From Neurospora crassa OR74A (lineage: Eukaryota; Ascomycota; Sordariomycetes; Sordariales; Sordariaceae): a DNA stretch of 64,000 bases. A program made the translations under genes and the position numbers. The notes under the pieces were generated by a model. The model saw only the letters and a program-made list of their open reading frames with translations, was not told the DNA's origin and ran no database searches. How positions within the stretch are numbered: the stretch's first letter is position 1; every line of letters starts with the position of its first letter. This document shows, one piece after another, positions 57,597 to 64,000 of the stretch. The stretch spans positions 3,100,001 through 3,164,000 of the forward strand of contig NC_026501.1 of the NCBI RefSeq assembly GCF_000182925.2, given 5' to 3'.

Positions 57597-60500
57597 TTAT
57601 CCTTCTTTTGTGTCTTTATTCCCTGCCTTTTTGGTACAACTGCGTACGTATCGCTACTCCCCAGCCATTCAATTTGAGGAAATACTACAGGAAACACATA
57701 CTCTCAATTGTCGCGCTGTGTACACCCAAAACTGAAGACGCACAATAAAGATGACAGATAAGTCATATCGTAATGCGACTGCCCATGAATAGGTACGTCT
57801 ATTTTCCCTTTCTTTGCCCTTGCAGGTCCCTCCATCCGGATGAAGTGTACCTCCAGATATACAGTGAATTGTGATTGGTTGTCCCATCGTTTCTGTGTGT
57901 AGATGGTCGTACCCCAACGTCAAGCCTCTCTCTCACGACGGAGCCTCAACCTCCAGCCGGTGACATCTTTTTCCATCTCTCCATCTTGCTTTGTGTGACT
58001 TACTATCAATGTCACCTACCTTCCTTCCCACCCCTCCCTCCTGTGTTTGACCTTGTGGTTACCACCCTCGAGAAAGACAAGACGTCAAAGAGAAAAGAAA
58101 AAAAGCGGGACGAGATTCGGGTAGCTGTGCGTGCCGGTCATGTCTTCTTGCATGCATTTAATGTATATATGCATGGGATAATGCGGGTCACAAAGCGGGA
58201 TGATGTTGTAGATGGTACTGATGGAATAGTTCATCTAAAAAATAGAAGAAGCGTTTTATATGAACTTGCGGTCCAGCAGCAGCAAAATGCAGCGAGCAAA
58301 CGTCGACTTCTTGGGATGACACCCTCCCAATCTTCGGATATTGTGTATCCATGCTAGACATGATTGTTTGTCGGCAAAAAAAAAAAAAACCAAGATCAAT
58401 TGTGCATATCTGTGGCGCCTTCGTGTCGTTGTTCTGCGGTGTATGTATGGTGGACAGAAAGCGGGTCCACGTAGGTACATTGCATACAGCACAGAAGAGA
58501 AGCACTTCTCTTTCCACGTACTTGGACACTCTATCGGGTAATTACGACAAGACGCAGATGAGTTGTAGCTGTTCGACCTAATTTCGAATCTACCGTTTTT
58601 TTATTCTATTTCTTGTTCAATTTTTTTTTTCTTTCCAATGTAGTTGTAAGATACTTTTGCAACTGAAAAACAACATTCGTAGGTAGTCCGTAATGTAAAG
58701 TGCCTAGCCTTTTCACCCAATCATGGTTCGCGATATGTGCCTTTTGTTTTTTGCGAGCATTACTTTTCAAGTTGCTTCGTGTGCCATCTTTATGCATTTC
58801 AGCATTAGACACCGGACTTCGTTTTGACTTCTCGAGACCGAAAAAAATACATGGTTGACATACGAGACCAATGGAATAGGACTGATCAGATGAAAGAAGC
58901 AAAAAAAAGGGGAAATCATAAGGCACAGAAGAAAATATGCCTAACATTTCTGCGGCAAGGGCGCTTTACACAAGAATTATCGCTGACCATCCAATAGATA
59001 TTGTCGAGACAGGTTGGCAAAGAGGATAAACTGGAGGCAAATACGTCAACAAAAAGCGGGGAAGTAGATTTGTCAATTTGGAATTGGTGTTTGCCAAACA
59101 TAACCCTCTGGCTTCTCTTTGTCCGAGCCAGGCCATGAGCCTTGGTTCTGTGTAGGTCAAGTTTCTGTCAAAGCGCCAAACTACCAGTTATCACTTTGAC
59201 CCTGTGCTTTGAACAGGAAGCTGTTGGAGATGAGAGCTAGTTCCGGGTTTCCAATGGTTGCTGAGTGACGATCCCAATTCAACAACATCAATGTATCACT
59301 CTACTTAACGACGTGCCTCTCCGCAGCTGACGACAACTCCCAACATCATGAGGACGTAGAGACTCGCGGCAACTACACCCCACGCCTCCAAACAGCATGC
59401 TGACAATGCGTTACATGTGTTTGAACCATACTAGATCAGACATCGGATCCATTGCCCCCCAAATAGCAGTGTGGTATGTAGTATCGTTTGGACAACTCGT
59501 CTTTCTGCATCTGCGGCACTGCTGGCGGCAACATTTTCAAGAAACCAACCGTTCGACAACAAACTTCAACCCACTTCCCTCAGGCAGTGAGAGGCATTTG
59601 CCAGTCGTTGTTTGTTTTACCATCAATGATAACCAAACCATACTCGGCAGGTCACTTCAACCTACAACTTTGCTACTGCAGCGACAACACACCATCAATG
59701 CATTAACAGCTCACCCTACTTACCTCACTGCACAGTACAATCCCACTGTGAGAGAGCATTAGAGTGGTGAGAGTGGATCCTTCACTCGCTTGCTCGCTCG
59801 CGAGCCCAGCCAACATCACGACCCAACGGGGGGACACATGGAGCTCATCCGGTCGGGACCCCATTTCTATCCGGCGGAAGGAAGCCCGGGCGCCCGGGGA
59901 AGTGCAACGTTACTACCGTGCCAGCTGGCCCGCCGGCCACCATTCCTTCGATTCCATCTTTCGTTTTTTTTTTTTTTCTCTCTTTCTTTTTTTCTTCCTC
60001 AGGCTCCCAGAGCCCCAAAGTCTGTGTGTGCCTGGCGCCTGTCCCCCATCACCTAACAACTGAAAGCTAGCCGTGAATAGGTTAAGCGGCCTACCCACCG
60101 CTATGTTAGCGACCTTTTAGCGGGCAGCTAATAATCCACATAGGCGCCGCCGCGCCGCCGAACTTCGTCAGATTCAAAGTGGATCCCGAAGTGAACCAAC
60201 CCGCTCGGACCCCGGCCGGCCGCCAGGCGGGCCTCCCGGACCCTAGCTCCTTGCCAGCCATTCATTCTTGGTCTGCGGATGAACAACACCCACCGCCCGA
60301 GCCCCGAGTCCCCCGACACCGACTCGAGAACGAATGGAACGAATCGACGACACCCGGAAACGAAACGGCCTTTTCTAGCGTAGCATAAAGTGAGCCCCTA
60401 GCCATAGCGACACCCACCCACCGACGTTGTCGTCGTCGACTGGTGCTTGCATACAGCCGACCGGCCCATGCATCCATACATGCATGCATACAAAAAATTT

Positions 60501-60887
60501 GGAATCGCGGTGAGCAGAATTTGCCCTGCAAGTACATACCCAGATCACTGTGTGATGTAGGCCTATCTCTCTGCCCCGGCAGGCAGGCAGGCCGTACGAA
60601 CGTTACCGGATCCAGACTACGCAGTATAAGCACCGTATCGTCCATCGTCGTCGTTTGGTCTCGTGGAGTCGTGGAAGATTGCCATACCTCTACTCCCCAC
60701 TTCTCGCGTTCCTGGGTACTATTCCCTACCAACCAGATGATGGTAGATGGGGTTTGTGATGCGGTGTTCTATATGTACTACTTCGGCCTTGCTCGTTCGA
60801 AACTTTCAAAGCGGCGTAACATTTGATGTACCTGGTCTTGCTGAAGATGGGATGATATCGACGGTGAGAACGATGAGCGATGATGAT

Positions 60888-60909
60888 GACGACGACGACG
60901 ACGACGACG
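60888..60909. repeat. (GAC)n microsatellite
   Basis: About seven GAC units following GATGATGAT. It encodes a false poly-Asp stretch in the plus-strand frame. Confidence 0.88.
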
Positions 60910-61624
60910 CCGGTAACAATAATCACAAAAGATTAAGTCCGACGACCTACCTAAGCCCGGCAATGTTTCTCCATGCTTCAACTCGAAGGAAATGCTTTCT
61001 CAATTGTTCTTCATCCTTCATATCACATGCTTCATACCCTCGCCCCCCCACTCTTGTTTCTCCCTTTCTCCTCATCCCGACCCATATTCTGTTCTGTTGC
61101 CTTATGCTATTCCATGTTATGTTATGCCTATTTTCATGTCATGTTATGTGTGTTATGCCCTGTCCAGGAACCCTCCGTAATCCATTTTTACCCCATCCCG
61201 CCGCCAATCATCATTTCACCAAAGAAGAGACTTGCCTGGACTCCTACCCAAAGAATCGGTACAGTACATACAGATGGAACCGCGGAACCGCGGCCTTGCC
61301 TAACCTTGGAGAGGAAGTCCCGAGCACCACCAGTCACCACAACAAGTTAGATACATACTACAACACTACGCATCTTTTGAGGGTTCAAAGCGGAGTTTTC
61401 GGAGTTCCCGGGGACCTGGGTCAACAAGTGGGCGATGGGCGGTGGGCGCGCGCGCGCGCGCCCTGGTTTCCTATGGTAGTATTTAGTGTCTGGGTAGCAT
61501 ACCCTGGGGCTAGATGTTCCACGCGACCAGGGCCAAAATTTCTCGCTTGACCTACGGTGTCGACTCGGGCGAAAAGAAAAAGAAAAAAAAAGAAAAGAAG
61601 AAAAAAAATCCCACGGTGAGACCT

Positions 61625-61650
61625 GGATGGATGGATGGATGGATGGATGG
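61625..61650. repeat. (GGAT)n microsatellite
   Basis: Six to seven GGAT units in tandem. Confidence 0.9.
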
Positions 61651-62811
61651 ACCCCGAGGAAGATGAAATGGAACGTTCGGAAAGCTTGGCCACGTGATTG
61701 TTGTGGCCTGGCCGCCTGACTTTTTGAGACGGCCTAGCTTCTCCCCGAGAGAACTCAACGGTGAACTGGGCGGTGGACGGATATCCGAGAGGGAGTGTAG
61801 TGTAGTGTAGGGTAGTGTATACCCTGCAGAGATGTGGTCCCGTGATAGACTGGGTAATTTGCTGTGTGGACAAGGCGGTACAGGCAAAACAGGACAAGAT
61901 GAACACGGAGCATTGAGAGCATGAGTGAGTGGTGACTAGGTAGATAGCGAGATCCATCCATGAGGGCTCTATGCAAATTAGAGCCACATATGTACTACAT
62001 TGTGGCCCTTGATGTTGTATTGACTTCTTTGAGGGGGAGTATGGTGGTCTCGAGAGATAGGTGTGGCAATCAGAAAGACTCTAGTGGCTGACAGTCTGGA
62101 GCATACACTCTGAGAGTCGATATTGCCTGTATCAGAATTGAATTTGCCTAGGCTTTACGAGTCAGTGCAATATATGGGTTGTGTGGTTACATGTGTTCTA
62201 TAGAGCCGTTATATAGGAAGGTGAAGGGGGGAAACGCGACATGAAGAGTGAGTTGATCAAGTCCTTTCAGAAAAGAATAGCTAGAGAGTGGAAAGACTTT
62301 TTTCACCTCAAGACACACAAAGAGTGTGGTTGATTCGGCTGAGAGTATTCAATCCTCGAAGCGAATGCTCAATCCAATATACAACTTATCTTGTTCAGCC
62401 ATAGATGATTAGGGTCAAGCTGGAAGATAGAAAAGTGAGAAAAGGGCACAGAGGTGATATCAAGATATAGACACATGAAGGTGACAACTCGTCAATCACT
62501 TCAGATCTCTACTTCCATTCAGTGACCATTTCCATACTCAACAGGTGATAACTACTTACAGGTCACGAATCATTGACTATCACAACCGAGTGTTCAGTAT
62601 TTGTGATATATCCAAGATTGACAATGATTAGAACAAGGGACAAACTCGCAACTGGGTGACATCAGTTCTATGCCATCCTCGTGCTGAGCACATCAGATAG
62701 CCGGTGGCCGCCATATGTTCAATGATACTGAGGGTATCCAATGAAGCGATGAGTGCTTTCGGGGGTTTTACATTTTGCTTGTGTTACATTGTATTGTACA
62801 AGTGACCATCT

Positions 62812-64000
62812 TCAGTCGACATCATCTTCAACATCCTTATTTTTCATCACCTTCCTGTACCTCCGAATCACCGCCGGATCCCTCGTAAACACAATATCAA
62901 ATACGCCCATCTCTTCAGCGGCTTGGGCAAGGATATTATTCACCGCACTCCTCTCCGCGTTTTGAGCATGCGCCTTGACCAAGACCAGCTCTTCAAAGAC
63001 GGCACAAAGCTGGTTGTCCTTCTCCTGCGTCGTCATCTTGGCAGGGTCGCCTCCAAGGTCGGCGAAAACTTGCGTGTGTTTTCGGATCAAGCTTTCTATC
63101 AGTCTGCTGGCTTCCATGATGCGGTCCATGTTGCGCTTGCTCTGTACCCGAAGAGTAGCGGTTCCCGCCGCCAGCTCGATGAGCAGCTGCTCGGGCGGCG
63201 AGTAGCTGAACAGCTCCTTCATGGTTCGGGCAGCGACAATCATGCCGGCATGATCCTTGGCCTTGAGCATGGAGAAGAGAACGGTACGGGGGAGGTACGT
63301 ATACTCGTCAACCGAGTCGAATTTCCAATCCATCTTGACCAGGTCCTGAAAGAACTGCCGGCCAATGACGGCGTCATCTGCCGTCAATTTGTTGTCTCGC
63401 CTCACCACGCGGTTCACTGAAAGAGTATTGTAAAGAGCGATGAAGGTGTGTGCATCAGGACGCACGTGCCGTTTCTTGGTCATTTGCTCGTAGAAATCGA
63501 TGGCCTCTTGCGGCCCCTTGCTCTCGGTATACGACTTGATGATCTGGTTTATCATGAAGCTGTTGGGGCCAAGTTCTGCCAGCTCGAACGCTGTCCACAG
63601 TTCCTCGAGCTCATCGTGCAGGCCACGAGCGCTGTAATTCTCGGCAAGAAGAGAAAATGTTTCGACTGTAGCTCTTGTGGTGCAAATGTAATCATCCGAT
63701 GTTGGTTCTCCGTCACGGGGTACGAGCCGAATTGGCCGGTCCATCGCGGCGGCTCTCCGACGCAGGTCGACGAAGTCCAGACGGGCTTTGATCATGGCCC
63801 AAGCCAACTGGTCAGCCTTCTCTACGTTATCAGCAGTTTCTGTCCTGAGCCAAGCGCCTACCAGGCCGTTGAGCTGGATGGGCGAGGCGGCAACTCCCTT
63901 TTTTTGTAGGAACGTAACCACTTTGTAGGCTCCGTCGAGGTCTCCTGCTCCTATTAGCCTCTTCAGCCATTTGCCGAGGAAGAAGTGGTTGCCGACGATG
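62812..64000 (-). CDS. PPR-like helical-repeat protein, probably mitochondrial (5' part outside window)
   Basis: The 3' part of a gene on the minus strand; the frame is open to the right edge and the start lies beyond 64000. The visible 396 residues look like a pentatricopeptide-repeat protein: GDLDGAYKVVTFLQKKG, AWAMIKARL, LAENYSARGLHDELEELWTAF, INQIIKSYTESKGPQEAIDFYEQM and PDAHTFIALYNTL show the helix-turn-helix spacing of PPR motifs. Fungal PPR proteins usually act in mitochondrial RNA processing or translation, or in respiratory-complex assembly. The region may belong to one of the large fungal families such as CYA5/PET309 or CIA84, but I cannot decide between them. The C-terminus is charged (VMKNKDVEDDVD). 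No intron is seen in the visible part. Confidence 0.72.
   Translation of the reverse strand, partial: IVGNHFFLGKWLKRLIGAGDLDGAYKVVTFLQKKGVAASPIQLNGLVGAWLRTETADNVEKADQLAWAMIKARLDFVDLRRRAAAMDRPIRLVPRDGEPTSDDYICTTRATVETFSLLAENYSARGLHDELEELWTAFELAELGPNSFMINQIIKSYTESKGPQEAIDFYEQMTKKRHVRPDAHTFIALYNTLSVNRVVRRDNKLTADDAVIGRQFFQDLVKMDWKFDSVDEYTYLPRTVLFSMLKAKDHAGMIVAARTMKELFSYSPPEQLLIELAAGTATLRVQSKRNMDRIMEASRLIESLIRKHTQVFADLGGDPAKMTTQEKDNQLCAVFEELVLVKAHAQNAERSAVNNILAQAAEEMGVFDIVFTRDPAVIRRYRKVMKNKDVEDDVD

Larger units (their letters stand above)
48332..62811. other. 14.5 kb gene-poor region
   Basis: No recognisable gene was found on either strand. The left end (48332 to about 49000) should be the seb1 promoter and leader and includes a TA/TG-rich tract near 48478-48530. 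The rest holds many frames of 60-200 codons with no family resemblance. The longest ATG frames are 50903-51499 (plus) and 54764-54147 (minus); both lengths are compatible with chance. Scattered simple repeats are listed separately. Base composition does not look strongly AT-rich, so a RIP-degraded transposon block is not evident. The last 0.8 kb is the 3' side of the PPR gene and is visibly poorer in CpG. Confidence 0.5.

Noticed and set aside
60747-61550. 267-codon plus-strand frame
   Set aside because: It includes a GAC microsatellite (poly-Asp), a TATG/CATG-rich repeat stretch and a GCGC run, with no conserved composition.

Overview
The window reads as nuclear DNA of a filamentous ascomycete (Pezizomycotina, probably Sordariomycetes). 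Genes have short introns (52-295 bases, plus one exception of 1.13 kb) with GTRNGT donors and CTRAC-like branch points. The protein families are typically fungal: the SUN cell-wall family, SEB1/MSN2-type stress factor, VPS10, DPH6 with Rid-like domains, and DGAT2. No tRNA, rRNA, CRISPR array or intact mobile element was recognised by eye.

Layout from left to right. rpb7 (+, 1.5-2.2 kb) is followed by 3.9 kb without a recognisable gene. Then comes a divergent pair: a monocarboxylate-type MFS transporter (-, 6.1-8.0 kb) and a radical-SAM lysine 2,3-aminomutase (+, 9.3-11.2 kb). After a 4.4 kb gap lies a conserved fungal protein of unknown function (+, 15.6-19.3 kb) with a 1.13 kb intron. It faces a DGAT2-type diacylglycerol acyltransferase (-, 22.3-24.2 kb). 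A C2H2 zinc-finger regulator with a His/Gln-rich tail (-, 26.3-28.7 kb) is divergent from a secreted SUN-family wall protein (+, 34.0-35.4 kb). VPS10 (+, 37.0-41.7 kb) and DPH6 (-, 42.3-45.1 kb) converge with only 579 bases between stop codons. A SEB1/MSN2-type C2H2 factor (-, 46.3-48.3 kb) follows, then 14.5 kb without a supportable gene, and finally the 3' part of a PPR-like protein (-) that runs off the right edge.

Most genes are housekeeping or general regulators: transcription, vacuolar sorting, diphthamide synthesis, lipid storage, wall remodelling and stress response. They do not form one pathway. The most distinctive part is the aminomutase/transporter pair. The aminomutase keeps the radical-SAM cysteines, the PLP lysine and the two aspartates that hold the substrate side-chain amine in bacterial lysine 2,3-aminomutase, and it starts with an Arg-rich, mitochondrial-type leader. 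This suggests beta-lysine chemistry in a fungal organelle.

The intergenic DNA is rich in microsatellites and homopolymers, including an 83-base T run, and in CCTA/TAGG-type motifs. It is not obviously AT-rich, so I see no clear sign of RIP. Exon boundaries were derived by hand from reading frame, splice consensus and family similarity recalled from memory. No database search or RNA data was available.
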